DNA of 64,000 nucleotides, taken from Paraburkholderia bryophila. Lineage in GTDB: Bacteria; Pseudomonadota; Gammaproteobacteria; Burkholderiales; Burkholderiaceae. The translations under genes were made by a program, and so were the position numbers. The stretch covers positions 930,001 through 994,000 of the forward strand of contig NZ_JACCAS010000001.1 of the NCBI RefSeq assembly GCF_013409255.1. Reading direction: 5' to 3'. Of the stretch, positions 38,391-48,050 are shown in pieces. Within the stretch, counting starts at the first letter, position 1. Each line of letters begins with the position of its first letter. The notes under the pieces were generated by a model, which was not told where the DNA came from, searched no databases, and was given only the letters and a program-made list of their open reading frames with translations.

Positions 38391-38951
38391 CTACGAAATG
38401 GATTGGGGAAGATCGATCGAGAAATACGGCTCGGTCGTGCCCTCGGGTTCGACCACGGTGACGTCAATGCCCTGCAAGGGGGTGCCGCTCGCCTGATAGA
38501 ACGCCTCGGGCCCCTGTACGAACTCCATGCCGATCTCGACGACCGCCGAGCCGACGTGTTGCTCGGCTTCCGGTGGACCCGGCACGAAACGCGTTCGGAA
38601 AAACGGGAACTGCTGCAGCAAAGGCATCAGGCCGGAGTAGTTGATGACGGCCGCCTTGATCTGGTCGCGCAGCGTCTCAAGCTGCACGCGCAATGCGGCT
38701 GCACCAGCATCAGATGCGGCACCAGGACTTTCCGCGCGTGCCTCGACGCGCAAGGTCGCGGTCACGGTGAACGCTGGTGATCCGCTTCTGCCGAAAGACT
38801 GGCCATCCTCGTCGTCGACCGTGACAAACAGCACCGGATACTCGCCATCCCAGGACGGCTGATCCCGCGGCGAGAACACATTCGCAGCAGCGTCTGTCGT
38901 CGAAATGAGCGCCTGCACGGCGATGTCTCGAAGCTGATTCGAGGTCGTCAT
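38391..38951 (-). CDS. Phage protein of the Mu gp37 type
   Basis: 186 residues. Start TTSNQLRDIAVQALISTTDA, middle GEYPVLFVTVDDEDGQSF and the terminal LQGIDVTVVEPEG resemble tail-terminator or gp37-like proteins placed upstream of the sheath. It overlaps the preceding gene by 4 nt. Confidence 0.72.
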   Translation of the reverse strand: MTTSNQLRDIAVQALISTTDAAANVFSPRDQPSWDGEYPVLFVTVDDEDGQSFGRSGSPAFTVTATLRVEARAESPGAASDAGAAALRVQLETLRDQIKAAVINYSGLMPLLQQFPFFRTRFVPGPPEAEQHVGSAVVEIGMEFVQGPEAFYQASGTPLQGIDVTVVEPEGTTEPYFSIDLPQSIS

Positions 38952-39271
38952 GCAACGGCCTTGAGGATGATGTTGAGCCAGCCAATACCGTCGGCATGCT
39001 TGTCGAACAGGATGTACACCTGGCCATTTGAGAGCCGCGTCAGCGAGTCGTTCTTAACCGGCGGCGACGAAAAATCCGCTGCGCGCACTCCGACGCTGGG
39101 GGCGGTCGTCGTCCATCCGATCCCGCCCTCGCCATTGTCGAAAGACCGCTTATAGGCATCGGTGAAGACGCCCTGCACCGTGAAGGGTTGGCCGCCAGCG
39201 GCAGGCTGATACGACAACGGCTCGCCGAACGCACCGTTGATGGCGACGTTCAGCGAATCGAAGTCGACCAT
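38948..39271 (-). CDS. Head-tail attachment protein (FII-like)
   Basis: 107 residues. SLNVAINGAFGEPLSYQPAA and the end DGIGWLNIILKAVA resemble lambda FII-type connectors. Position between capsid and tail genes supports a connector role. Confidence 0.68.
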   Translation of the reverse strand: MVDFDSLNVAINGAFGEPLSYQPAAGGQPFTVQGVFTDAYKRSFDNGEGGIGWTTTAPSVGVRAADFSSPPVKNDSLTRLSNGQVYILFDKHADGIGWLNIILKAVA

Positions 39272-39273
39272 GA

Positions 39274-39513
39274 TCAGCCCCGAGTGATTCGGGGGCCGCC
39301 GATGCTACCGAACGTCGGGCCGTCATCCAGGGGGATGACCGGCTCTTTCGGGTCAACCAGAAACCCGCGAGCCTGCAACCGCGATACCTCGCCGGCTGGG
39401 AGATCGATCTCCTCACCCGCGAGGTGCCGCTTACCCAACGTGTCGAAGACCGTACGACCACGCGCGACGACCGCCTTCACCATCTTTTTCGGTGAAATGG
39501 TCAGTTCGGCCAT
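39274..39513 (-). CDS. Small protein after major capsid
   Basis: 79 residues from ATG 39513, overlapping the capsid gene stop by one base. Begins AELTISPKKMVKAVVARGRT and ends with GPTFGSIGGPRITRG. Its place equals that of lambda FI or head-completion genes; family not recognised. Confidence 0.65.
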   Translation of the reverse strand: MAELTISPKKMVKAVVARGRTVFDTLGKRHLAGEEIDLPAGEVSRLQARGFLVDPKEPVIPLDDGPTFGSIGGPRITRG

Positions 39514-40568
39514 CAGTTCACCACCGCCGGGCAGACGTTCGCCGAGAAGCAGGCATTCACGCGACTCGGGATGACGATCGGCGACGACTGCATCATGATG
39601 AAACGCTGGCCCGGATCGTTCTCGACCCACGTCTTCGGCGCGTACGGCATCGGCTCGTAGTTGAAGGCCGGGTCCATGATCATGCCGAAGGCGCGCGTAC
39701 CGAGCATTTGCGGACCGGACATGATGATGTCGCCGTCGGGAAGCATCGGCTGCTCCACGCCGTTGTCATCGACATACCAGTCGTTGTAGACCCACAGGTC
39801 ATACTGGCCCCACTTGCCCTTGTACACAGCGCCCTGCTCGATCTGCGCGCCCGGGTTGATGATGTTGCCGCTCTGGGCCAACGTCGGGTACATGATCGCG
39901 CCCTTCGCCAGCGGATCCGCCAGGAAGCCGGTCCAAGCACTCGTCGAGAAGACGATGTCGGTCACCTTGGCGCCCGACTTCTTCAGGATGACGTGCTGCC
40001 AGTCTTCGATGTTCTGCGTCGGCGTTGCGGTTCCTGCAGCGACGTTCGCCGGCGTCCATTGCTGCCCGGCGCTCAATGCCACCGTCAACGACGGATCGCG
40101 GCCGAAGTCGACGACAACAGTCGGGAAGCCTTCGCCCGAAATCGTGACCTTGCCGCCGAGCAGCGCCTGCGCAGCCATCCATTCGAGGCGGCGATTCAGA
40201 ATGTCGATCTGGTCGGTCATCTCCGCGGCAAGATTGGCCTGCTCGCGCTCGATGCCCTTCAGGTCACCGCCAATGCGTTCGCCGATCTGGCGCATCACGG
40301 GCTTGCGCAGATCGGGCGCACGCTTGTCCTTGATGTAGGCGGGCTTGAATTCATTCGTCTGGTAGCGGCGTTGCTCGACCAGCTTGCCTTCGACGAGCGG
40401 CGAAACGAACGGTGCCATCCGGCGGATACCGACATCGACGTCGATCGACACCTTTTCGGAATCGGCCGTCACGATGTTGCGGAAGAACTTGTCCAGCAGA
40501 AACTGCTGCGCCACTTTCAGATTGGGCACAACCTGAACGAGCGTGTTGGTGTCGTAAGTGAAGCTCAC
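39513..40568 (-). CDS. Major capsid protein, lambda gpE family
   Basis: 351 residues (lambda E is 341). VQVVPNLKVAQQFLLDKFFR, RRYQTNEFKPAYIKDKRAPD and PKTWVENDPGQRFIMMQSSP are typical of the E family. Flanked by decoration protein D-like and connector genes, as in lambda. Confidence 0.92.
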   Translation of the reverse strand: MSFTYDTNTLVQVVPNLKVAQQFLLDKFFRNIVTADSEKVSIDVDVGIRRMAPFVSPLVEGKLVEQRRYQTNEFKPAYIKDKRAPDLRKPVMRQIGERIGGDLKGIEREQANLAAEMTDQIDILNRRLEWMAAQALLGGKVTISGEGFPTVVVDFGRDPSLTVALSAGQQWTPANVAAGTATPTQNIEDWQHVILKKSGAKVTDIVFSTSAWTGFLADPLAKGAIMYPTLAQSGNIINPGAQIEQGAVYKGKWGQYDLWVYNDWYVDDNGVEQPMLPDGDIIMSGPQMLGTRAFGMIMDPAFNYEPMPYAPKTWVENDPGQRFIMMQSSPIVIPSRVNACFSANVCPAVVN

Positions 40569-40609
40569 GGTGTTGATCTCCAGTGTCTACGGATCTGTGC
40601 GCCCAAAAC

Positions 40610-40637
40610 AAAAAAGCCCGCGGAAGCGAGCTTTTTT
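40610..40637. terminator. Bidirectional terminator between decoration and capsid genes
   Basis: AAAAAAGCCCGC / GCGAGCTTTTTT, 12-bp stem with one mismatch and GGAA loop, with A and T runs on both sides. The strongest hairpin within the head operon. Confidence 0.7.
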
Positions 40638-40655
40638 GCGTGGGAACGGGACGGT

Positions 40656-41333
40656 TTAACTCGGATCCGCAGCGGAGACCGAGGACTTGACGAAGATCGT
40701 CGCGCTGCGCAGTGCAGCGGTAAGCGTCGTGATGTTCCACGATGCGTCGTAATTCAGCGCGTTGCCGTTGACTTCGGCCATGAGATACACGCCGGTGGTC
40801 ACCGGACCGCTGGTCGCGTCCGCCGCGTCGGCGAGGATCGCCACCGGCGTCTGACTACCATCGCTCGCCGTCTTGACCGACAAGATGTAGGTGCCGGCGC
40901 TGTCCGGAATCGTCAACGTGAACGAGTCGTTTGCGGCGAAAGCCGTACCGCCAGCGGTGATCGTGAAGTTGAGTCCGGACTGCGAGTATGCTGTGCCGAC
41001 AGTTGCATTCGGCAGTGCATTGCCTTCCGGGTCGGTGACCGTGAAAGTCGTCGCGCCGGTGGCTTTCAGCGTGTACGCGCCCAGCTTCACACCTGCGCCG
41101 GTGCTCGTCGAGCCGACAGTGCCGTTGCCGGCGTTCGTGCCGGCGGCGACTTCCACGCTGCTCGAGCTGATCATGCCTAGAACCGAGCCACGCGGCAGCT
41201 TGCCGGCGCCCAGGACGATCGGCTGCGAGACGATCTTGAGGTTGCCCGCAATGAGCTGATCCGGGATGTACGTTTCCGCGTAGATGCCCGGTTGTTGGGG
41301 ATTGTCCCCGATCGAATTGACGGTGAGCGTCAT
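40656..41333 (-). CDS. Head decoration protein D with inserted beta domain
   Basis: 225 residues, about twice lambda D (110). Start NPQQPGIYAETYIPDQLIAG and the later TGVYLMAEVNGNALNYD belong to the HDPD family. Between them at about residues 85-145 is an extra Ig-like segment (GATTFTVTDPEGNALPNATV). It stabilises the capsid; the insert likely projects outwards. Confidence 0.85.
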   Translation of the reverse strand: MTLTVNSIGDNPQQPGIYAETYIPDQLIAGNLKIVSQPIVLGAGKLPRGSVLGMISSSSVEVAAGTNAGNGTVGSTSTGAGVKLGAYTLKATGATTFTVTDPEGNALPNATVGTAYSQSGLNFTITAGGTAFAANDSFTLTIPDSAGTYILSVKTASDGSQTPVAILADAADATSGPVTTGVYLMAEVNGNALNYDASWNITTLTAALRSATIFVKSSVSAADPS

Positions 41334-41364
41334 TGACGTTGCTCCTTACTGGATTGGGGACGGG

Positions 41365-41943
41365 TTACGCTTCGCCGAGGCGTTTTTTGTTCGCCATGAC
41401 GATCTGTTGCGCCATGGTCGGAGCTGAACCGCTCGCGCTACCGGAGCCGGGGTTCGGCGTCGTGGTGCGCGACATGCGGTCGTCCAGCGAGGAACGGCGT
41501 GATCCGCCGGCCGCGTTGGCCGCGTCGAGTGCCGCGATCGCCGCCTTCGACGACATCTTCGTGTCGAAAGCAAACACCCCGGCTTGCGCGGCGGCGCCGA
41601 TATTGATGCCGTGCGCGATGATGCAGGCGCAGCGCGTACGCTCCGTGGCACGAGCAGCCTTTTTCGCGCCGTCCGATTCGTCGTCGCCGTCATCGTCTTC
41701 AGCGCCCGCACGGCGCGCTTCTTCTTTTTCTTTCTCCTCGGCCGCCCTGCGCGCGTCCTCTTTTTCCTTCTCTTCTTCGGCGCGGTCCTTCTCGTCCAGA
41801 TCTTCCATGCGCTTCGCGTAGTCCTCGTCGGACTCGTCTTCGCGCTGGTCGCGTTCGTCTTGTTCAGCGCGTGCGGCACGCTTGCCATTGCTCAACAGAT
41901 GGGCGAACGGCATCGCGCCCGCAAGGGTCTTCGTAATGCTCAT
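41365..41943 (-). CDS. Highly charged protein, candidate scaffold
   Basis: 192 residues. Residues about 25-95 are a Glu/Lys/Arg/Asp-rich helix (EEEKEKEDARRAAEEKEKEE). The C-terminal part is Ala/Ser-rich. It lies between the S49 protease and the decoration protein, where lambda has the Nu3 scaffold nested in gene C. Here it is a separate gene. Scaffold role is inferred from place and composition. Confidence 0.65.
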   Translation of the reverse strand: MSITKTLAGAMPFAHLLSNGKRAARAEQDERDQREDESDEDYAKRMEDLDEKDRAEEEKEKEDARRAAEEKEKEEARRAGAEDDDGDDESDGAKKAARATERTRCACIIAHGINIGAAAQAGVFAFDTKMSSKAAIAALDAANAAGGSRRSSLDDRMSRTTTPNPGSGSASGSAPTMAQQIVMANKKRLGEA

Positions 41944-41964
41944 GAGGTTCCTCTCACAGGTGGG

Positions 41965-42858
41965 TTAGTCGGCCAGCTGGTCAAGCAAGGCCAATAGCGC
42001 CGCGTCAGGCGCCATCACTGCGTCTGCAAGGCCACGGCTGACGCCGTTTGCGCCCATAAAGCAGGCGGCTTGCGTATCGCGAACCTCATCGGCCGCGATA
42101 TTCCGGTTGCGGGCGACTGTCTCAACGAACAGTTCGCCCATGGTGTTGATGTCGTCCTGCGCTGCTGCAAGAGCTTCCGGCGACAGCGGAATCTCAGGAT
42201 GAAAATCCGCTTTGCGATCACCGTAGGTAATGAACGTCACGGCAAAACCCGCCGACGTCAGCGCCTTCGACCAATCGATATGCATCGTGATAACGCCGAT
42301 CGAACCGACGCCACCTGTACGCGGAACAATGATCCGATCAGCTGCGCTCGCGATCGCGTATGCAGCCGAATAAGCCGACTCCGAAAGGATGGCCCAGATC
42401 GGCTTGTCGCCGCGCAGGTTGTAGATCGTGTCGACGAGATCGAAACAACCGGCGACCTCTCCGCCCGGTGAATCGACATCGAGCACAATCGCCTTGACTC
42501 CAGGATCAGCGTGCGCGCTGAGAATGCTCTGGCGAAGACCGTCGTAGCCAGTCATGCCGGAGTACGGTCGCAGGCAACCCAACTTCTGCACCAACGTACC
42601 CTGCACGCCAACCATTGCGATCGACGTGTCGCCGATCATGTCGTAGCCAGGATCGACAACGCGCCCGGCGCGGGAAAATTCTGCGCCGTCTTCGTCCCAC
42701 GCGCCGAAAGCCATTGGCTGAACAGCCGTGCCATCGAGCCGCGTGAGCTGCGACACGCCCATGCGCTCGGCCAGCGCCGACATGATGACTTCAGCCTTCT
42801 CCCGGCGGATCGCAAGCGGCGTGTTGAATAGCCTCTGCGCGAGGTGTGCGAACCGCAT
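41965..42858 (-). CDS. Prohead protease, S49 family (lambda gpC-like)
   Basis: 297 residues. AIVLDVDSPGGEVAG (oxyanion region), the catalytic Ser in SESAYSAAYAIASAAD and the Lys in YGDRKADFHPE are present, as in SppA-type signal peptidases used by phages. Cuts scaffold and portal during maturation. Start overlaps the portal stop as TAATG. Confidence 0.9.
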   Translation of the reverse strand: MRFAHLAQRLFNTPLAIRREKAEVIMSALAERMGVSQLTRLDGTAVQPMAFGAWDEDGAEFSRAGRVVDPGYDMIGDTSIAMVGVQGTLVQKLGCLRPYSGMTGYDGLRQSILSAHADPGVKAIVLDVDSPGGEVAGCFDLVDTIYNLRGDKPIWAILSESAYSAAYAIASAADRIIVPRTGGVGSIGVITMHIDWSKALTSAGFAVTFITYGDRKADFHPEIPLSPEALAAAQDDINTMGELFVETVARNRNIAADEVRDTQAACFMGANGVSRGLADAVMAPDAALLALLDQLAD

Positions 42859-44489
42859 TACTCTTCCTCCGGTAGTTTGCTGGCTTCCTTCGCATCCGCG
42901 CCGACAAGCGACGTCGGAACCGGCAGTCCAAGGCTGCGATACCGCTCGGCTTCGATCGCCTTGCGGTCAGCAATATCACGCCAGTCGCTACCCGACACCT
43001 CGGCGGCTTCATCTTCGAGCGACGACAGCCCCGCGTTGATGCCAAGAATGGCGCCCTGCCGCTCTTTCACAATGTCGACCAGTCCACGACCCGGACCCAT
43101 CCACTTGGCTCGCGAATATGCAGCACGCGCCTCGACGAAGTCCGGCGCACTAGCTGGCATCGGGTAGCTGTCAATTTCCACTGATTCTTCGAGCCACGCC
43201 GTATAGACCGGCTGCGCCTGACCTGAGGCGAAGCCGAGCCGACGACGGTGAAATGTCTTCCATGCCTCGAGCATGGCCGAGCGGTACGAGCTGTAGTTGA
43301 CCTCAGCCCAGTTTTGACTGATCTGTTGCGCAGCCAGGCCGGTGCCGGCAGCGAAATTTCGAAGCATCGCGCTTTCGAAGGACGCGAAGTTTGCACTTGG
43401 TCGGTTCGGCGCAGCAAAGCCCAAGGTCTCCCCTGGGTACAAGTGCGTCATACCTACATCGCCGAGGCGCGTTCCGCGTTCCCGGTGGTATGAGGATCGC
43501 TCTTGCTGATACGCACTTACCTTGCTGCTACCCGCTACGGCTTCCTCGACGAGCTCACTGTCAAACGGGCTCTGGATATATGCGGCGAAGAAGGCGTTGA
43601 CGATCGCGGCATCCAGTTCCGTGCCGTCATATTTGATCAGCATCTTGAAGCGGGTGAGCACCGGTGTCAGAAAGCCAATGCCACGGTGTTGCGCCGCGCG
43701 ATCATGCTCGAAGTGATGCACGATGATCGGGCGACCCCACTCGGTTTCGCGCTCGATGCGATCCCAATGCACGCTCTGTGCGGCGCTAAACCAATCACCC
43801 TGATGCGCGCGCCGAATCCAATAGGCTACAGCCACGCCGTCGGGATCAACCTCCACCCCGCCGCGCATGTTCTGCTGGTCAAACCGCAATTGCGGATTGG
43901 AAAGGCGGTCGGGATCGATAATCTGAAGCGCAGTCGCATACCGCGCACGCCCGTAGCCGACACGCTCCGGCTTCCAATGAAGCATGGACAGGCTGTCGCC
44001 GTCGATCAGTTGATGACGAAACGCCAGCTGCATCATCTGTGGGAAATTCTGAGCGCGCTGCGAATCGCAGTAAAGACCGCTGTCGTGCGCCCATGCGCGC
44101 CAGTTCGCTTCGACCTGCTGGCCCCACTCGTCGGCCCACACATGATCGAATGCTTTGTTGCCCGTCAACGCTTGGAGCGAGCGATAGTCAGGCTTCGCTA
44201 TCGGCCGGAAATCCGGACCGATAACGTTGTCGACCGTGCGCATTACCGCCGCGGTCGCCCATCCATCATTTCGAATCAGGTCGCGCGCGCGCGAAACAAT
44301 CCGGTCGCGCGACATGTTGATCTCCCCATCGGGAGACCACAGGTACGGCATCCAATCTTCAGTGTGCGCGCCGTAAAGGTCGGCCGCATCGTACGACGTG
44401 TTGCTTCTACCTGCCAACATAGACGCCCGACCCGGGCTTCGCGGCAACGCGTTGCCGTCGGGGCCTAGAATCTGCACGGGATTGTCCAT
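42858..44489 (-). CDS. Portal protein, lambda gpB family
   Basis: 543 residues (lambda B is 533). The lines SRARDLIRNDGWATAAVMRT, DNVIGPDFRPIAKPD and MHWKPERVGYGRARYATALQ fit the B family. It forms the DNA entry ring and works with terminase and W. Confidence 0.92.
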   Translation of the reverse strand: MDNPVQILGPDGNALPRSPGRASMLAGRSNTSYDAADLYGAHTEDWMPYLWSPDGEINMSRDRIVSRARDLIRNDGWATAAVMRTVDNVIGPDFRPIAKPDYRSLQALTGNKAFDHVWADEWGQQVEANWRAWAHDSGLYCDSQRAQNFPQMMQLAFRHQLIDGDSLSMLHWKPERVGYGRARYATALQIIDPDRLSNPQLRFDQQNMRGGVEVDPDGVAVAYWIRRAHQGDWFSAAQSVHWDRIERETEWGRPIIVHHFEHDRAAQHRGIGFLTPVLTRFKMLIKYDGTELDAAIVNAFFAAYIQSPFDSELVEEAVAGSSKVSAYQQERSSYHRERGTRLGDVGMTHLYPGETLGFAAPNRPSANFASFESAMLRNFAAGTGLAAQQISQNWAEVNYSSYRSAMLEAWKTFHRRRLGFASGQAQPVYTAWLEESVEIDSYPMPASAPDFVEARAAYSRAKWMGPGRGLVDIVKERQGAILGINAGLSSLEDEAAEVSGSDWRDIADRKAIEAERYRSLGLPVPTSLVGADAKEASKLPEEE

Positions 44490-44737
44490 TAGCTATATAC
44501 GAAGCGTATTTGACGGCGCGCCCGGCGGATGATGCCGAGCTTCTGTTGAAGGATCGAGATGGCGCCGTCCAGTAGACCCAGATCGGTCGCTCGGTACGTA
44601 ACCGACTTTGCCCCATCACTCTGCGAGTAGCTGGCCTGCGCCACCTGCTGACCGGCCATCAGTTGGTCGTACGCCGACAGCAACGCCGTAAGCTGTGCCT
44701 GCAGGTCAGCCCTGCTGCGGCCGTCATAGGCACCCAT
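44489..44737 (-). CDS. Head-tail joining protein gpW-like
   Basis: 82 residues from ATG 44737. RADLQAQLTALLSAYDQLMA and DLGLLDGAISILQQKLG match lambda W in length and pattern. Sits between terminase and portal genes exactly as in lambda. Confidence 0.87.
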   Translation of the reverse strand: MGAYDGRSRADLQAQLTALLSAYDQLMAGQQVAQASYSQSDGAKSVTYRATDLGLLDGAISILQQKLGIIRRARRQIRFVYS

Positions 44738-44748
44738 ATGATCCTCAG

Positions 44749-46734
44749 TTAAGCAAGTTGACTGGCTCGGGAAACGGTCGGGCCATCGGCACCGATCACC
44801 TTTACTGACGGTCCGCGCGACAGCGCAACTGGCGCCTCCAGTACTGGTGCTGTCGGTTCCGGCGTGGGCGCGACGTATCCGAGTGCCGTGTGCGCAGCCT
44901 TCACTTCGTCGGCCGTATGGTTTAGCTTCAAACCCAGATGCGAGAGACCGCACAACGCGGCATACCCGTACACCCGACAGTCGAGCGCCTCGTTCGCCCG
45001 ACCCGGCGGAAGATCCCAAACACGAAACTTCTGGCCGCCCGACGTTTTGACGAGAACACGCTCCGACGTGAGCTGCGCGAAATAGTTGATGTCGCGATCG
45101 GCCGGAAAATGCATGTAACCCGGTCCCGGCGCTTCCTTGTGAAGACGATCTCGAACAACGTCTTTCGCGGCATTCACGCCGAGTATCACCGGGCGGAAGG
45201 TTGCCTTTGTGCGTCGGCTCGGCTTCTTCGTCGGCCAGACCGGATTGCGCTTTCCAGCAACTGCCGACTCGCCCTTGATAGCCCAGACGCGGCGCCCAAG
45301 TCGCTCCTTCGAAAAGTCATACACCTTCTGCGTGTGATGGCCGCCCGAGTCGATACAGACTGCGAGAGCCTCAAACCCGCGACCGTCAGCCCGATACCAG
45401 ACGCGCTTTAGAAGTGCATCCAGCCGGCTCCATGGATCGGGGGTTTCCATGTCGCCTTCGATCACCTCGTGCGCAATCGACCAGCTCTCTTCATTGCGCC
45501 CCCAGCCGATCACCTCTATTTCGAAACGGTAATCTTGCGTGTCGACCCCGACCGTGATTACGGCCACGCCGTCTGGCACCTCCGCCGGCCACACTTCGCA
45601 GCGGGCCACCAGCTTGTCTTCTTTCAGCGCACGGTCGCCACGGTCTTCATATGTTTCGCCGAGCGTGGTATTGATGAAAGTCTGACGCTCAAGAGGATCG
45701 TCTTTCACCTCAAGCCATTCCGCCACCAGGTTCCGCCAACTCGCGTTAGGAAACAGGCTATAGGCAGTCCAGACGTGAAATCCTGCGTGGCCAGCAAACG
45801 GCTTTCCGGCGCGCCATTCGCCGCGCGCAACCATCTCAGGCTTGTCGGCGTCATGAATAATGCAGCCGTTGTGCCGACAGACGTAGTAGACGGTGTCGGG
45901 CAATCCCTTGCCAGCATCGTCCTTGCCCCACTTCATGCCGTGCGGCGTATCAGGGCCACCCCATTCGAGCACCTGAAATTCACCGCAATGCGGACAAGGC
46001 ACGTGATAGCGACGCTGATCGCTCGTTTCGTAGCTGCGCTCGATACGGCTATAGCCCTTCACCGTCGGCGTGCTACCGAGAATGATTTTGCGATTCCAGA
46101 AAGACTCCGTGCGCTTCACGCCGAGCTTGATCTGGTCGCCTTCTTTGCCGGCACCCTGCACCGGGTATCCGTCGACTTCGTCGAACGCAACGATGCGTGC
46201 AGTGATGCGGCGGAAACCACCAGGGCTGTTCGCACCGACGAACGACATTGAAGAGCCGTTGCGAAACACCCGCTTCAGGATTCTCTGCTTCGCATCTTTC
46301 TTCTTCAGATCGCCGACGATCTCCGCGATTACTGGCGTGTCGCGCAGCATCGGTTCGATTTCAGTCGTGCTGTAGTCTTCGGCATCCTCGACGCGAGGCT
46401 GGACCACCAGCATCGGCGACGGATCCTGATGGATAAAGTAACCAGCGACGTGGTCGAGAATCTTGGTGTAGCCGACACGCGCTGATTTCTGGACCGTGAT
46501 CCGCTCTACACGCGGGTCGGTTATCGCATCCATGATCCCGTTTTGGTACGGAAATGCCCGAAACTTGCCGGTCTGCGCACTGGTCTCGCGCGACAACACA
46601 GCGTATTTGGCGGCCCACTCGCTCAGCGAGAGTTTGGGCGGCGGTTGAATATTGCGCCGGCGAGCAGCCAGCAGTTCACGCAGCAGCGTGTCGTACCCGG
46701 TGGCATAGCGCCGCGCCTCAGCGTGCGACTCCAT
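44749..46734 (-). CDS. Terminase large subunit, lambda gpA family
   Basis: 661 residues (lambda A is 641). ATPase: Walker A-like KSARVGYTK, Walker B RIVAFDEVDGY. Nuclease: VAVITVGVDTQDYRFEIEV and LAVCIDSGGHHTQKVYDF carry the acidic residues. Cuts concatemers at cos and packages DNA, suggesting a cos phage. Confidence 0.93.
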   Translation of the reverse strand: MESHAEARRYATGYDTLLRELLAARRRNIQPPPKLSLSEWAAKYAVLSRETSAQTGKFRAFPYQNGIMDAITDPRVERITVQKSARVGYTKILDHVAGYFIHQDPSPMLVVQPRVEDAEDYSTTEIEPMLRDTPVIAEIVGDLKKKDAKQRILKRVFRNGSSMSFVGANSPGGFRRITARIVAFDEVDGYPVQGAGKEGDQIKLGVKRTESFWNRKIILGSTPTVKGYSRIERSYETSDQRRYHVPCPHCGEFQVLEWGGPDTPHGMKWGKDDAGKGLPDTVYYVCRHNGCIIHDADKPEMVARGEWRAGKPFAGHAGFHVWTAYSLFPNASWRNLVAEWLEVKDDPLERQTFINTTLGETYEDRGDRALKEDKLVARCEVWPAEVPDGVAVITVGVDTQDYRFEIEVIGWGRNEESWSIAHEVIEGDMETPDPWSRLDALLKRVWYRADGRGFEALAVCIDSGGHHTQKVYDFSKERLGRRVWAIKGESAVAGKRNPVWPTKKPSRRTKATFRPVILGVNAAKDVVRDRLHKEAPGPGYMHFPADRDINYFAQLTSERVLVKTSGGQKFRVWDLPPGRANEALDCRVYGYAALCGLSHLGLKLNHTADEVKAAHTALGYVAPTPEPTAPVLEAPVALSRGPSVKVIGADGPTVSRASQLA

Positions 46735-47290
46735 CCCGGGTCAACTCCTCGAGCGCTTCAACAATGATTTCCTGCAGAGCGTCTTGCAACTCGACCGGTG
46801 TCTTCAGCAACTGGAGTCGAGGCGCATGCTCTGCGGGGATAGCCAGCAAGCGCGTTCGGACCTTGGCATACTCCTCGCCGACGGCGCGGGCGACGTCTGC
46901 AACGGCTACGACGAGACCGGCATCGCGGTCGTATTCGAGCTGGGTCTGGAGTGCCAGATAGTTTTCCTTGACGCGCTTCGCCTCCTCGATGTTCATGTCT
47001 GCGCCGGTCGCAACCAGGTGACGCACCGCAGCCTCGGCTGGGGTCTCGCCATCCCTGATCGTTACCTTCTTCGATGCGCGGGTAACGCCGGCCATAGCTT
47101 TACCCTGGCCGTTACCTTCGGCGCCCTGGGTAACTGAGCCGACGCCCTTCGTGCGATAGCGTTTGATGTTCGCGTCGGACGCTTCGACATCGACCTCATC
47201 GCCCGCAAACACAAGCCAGCCGCGCTCCTTCCACTTGGTGACCGTTTTCGGACTCACGCTGTGGCGGCCTGCGTACTGTGACTGGTTCAT
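46718..47290 (-). CDS. Terminase small subunit, Nu1-like
   Basis: 190 residues. The N-terminal HTH (SQYAGRHSVSPKTVTKWKER) should bind cos. The C-terminal helical part meets the large subunit (LEYDRDAGLVVAVADVARAV). It overlaps the large subunit gene by 17 nt. Confidence 0.85.
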   Translation of the reverse strand: MNQSQYAGRHSVSPKTVTKWKERGWLVFAGDEVDVEASDANIKRYRTKGVGSVTQGAEGNGQGKAMAGVTRASKKVTIRDGETPAEAAVRHLVATGADMNIEEAKRVKENYLALQTQLEYDRDAGLVVAVADVARAVGEEYAKVRTRLLAIPAEHAPRLQLLKTPVELQDALQEIIVEALEELTRDGVAR

Positions 47291-47408
47291 GGCCGGTCGT
47301 TTTACCTTTTACCCAAATTTGAAAATTTCTCAGCTAGAGAAACATCGCAGTGCGCAATTGTCCGTGACCCTCCTTCTCTGGAGGGGACCCATTCGATTTG
47401 GGGGGGCA

Positions 47409-48029
47409 TCATCGCGCGGCCGCCATCGCCTTCGCGATCGCTTTGTCCAGTTCGCCGCGGAACGTCGATGCCACGACACGCTGACCGACACCTCGGAAGT
47501 CGAGCCGCTGCGTCGCTTCATGCGCGTCCTCAAACTTGATCATCAGCTTCAGACCAGCTCGCTTGCCGCGTGTCTGCTTAGTTCGCTGCCACACGCCGTC
47601 AACAACACCCGCCTTTGTTTGCACTTTCCCAACAAACACGTTTGGCTTTGCTGACAGGCGCTTCACGAGATTGCGTGGCAGGTTGCCGTATTGGTTCACC
47701 TTGGCAGAGATCGGCTTCAGCAGCGCTTGGCTGTTCAGCTTGTTCAAGCCACCCGTCTCATACGGCAGAAGATACGATGCAGCGACAGGCTTCACGTACA
47801 CCAACGCTACCAAGTCTGACTTGGTAGCGCGTTTTACGGCGATGGAATTGACAGTGAACGGCGTCGGTGCGTCAAGCACCTTGCGCATGTTCTCTTGCTC
47901 AGCGAGCTTGACTATCTGTGCCGTCGCATTGATTGCCTGCGCCGTTGCAAATGGAAGCTGTTTGCGAGCGAGATCGTCGAGCGCCTTGGCTACGCGCTTA
48001 ATGTCGGTCCTTACCGAAACTGTGAACAT
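47409..48029 (-). CDS. Minor tail protein Z / gp10-like
   Basis: 206 residues from ATG 48029. VRTDIKRVAKALDDLARKQL, FATAQAINATAQIV and KAGVVDGVWQRTK resemble lambda Z-like proteins. Unusual place: upstream of terminase instead of among tail genes. Confidence 0.78.
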   Translation of the reverse strand: MFTVSVRTDIKRVAKALDDLARKQLPFATAQAINATAQIVKLAEQENMRKVLDAPTPFTVNSIAVKRATKSDLVALVYVKPVAASYLLPYETGGLNKLNSQALLKPISAKVNQYGNLPRNLVKRLSAKPNVFVGKVQTKAGVVDGVWQRTKQTRGKRAGLKLMIKFEDAHEATQRLDFRGVGQRVVASTFRGELDKAIAKAMAAAR

Positions 48030-48050
48030 CACCGCTCACGAACGAATAAA

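Noticed and set aside
39492..41180. A 562-codon plus-strand open frame across the capsid gene
   Set aside because: Arg/His-rich antisense frame of the capsid and decoration genes.
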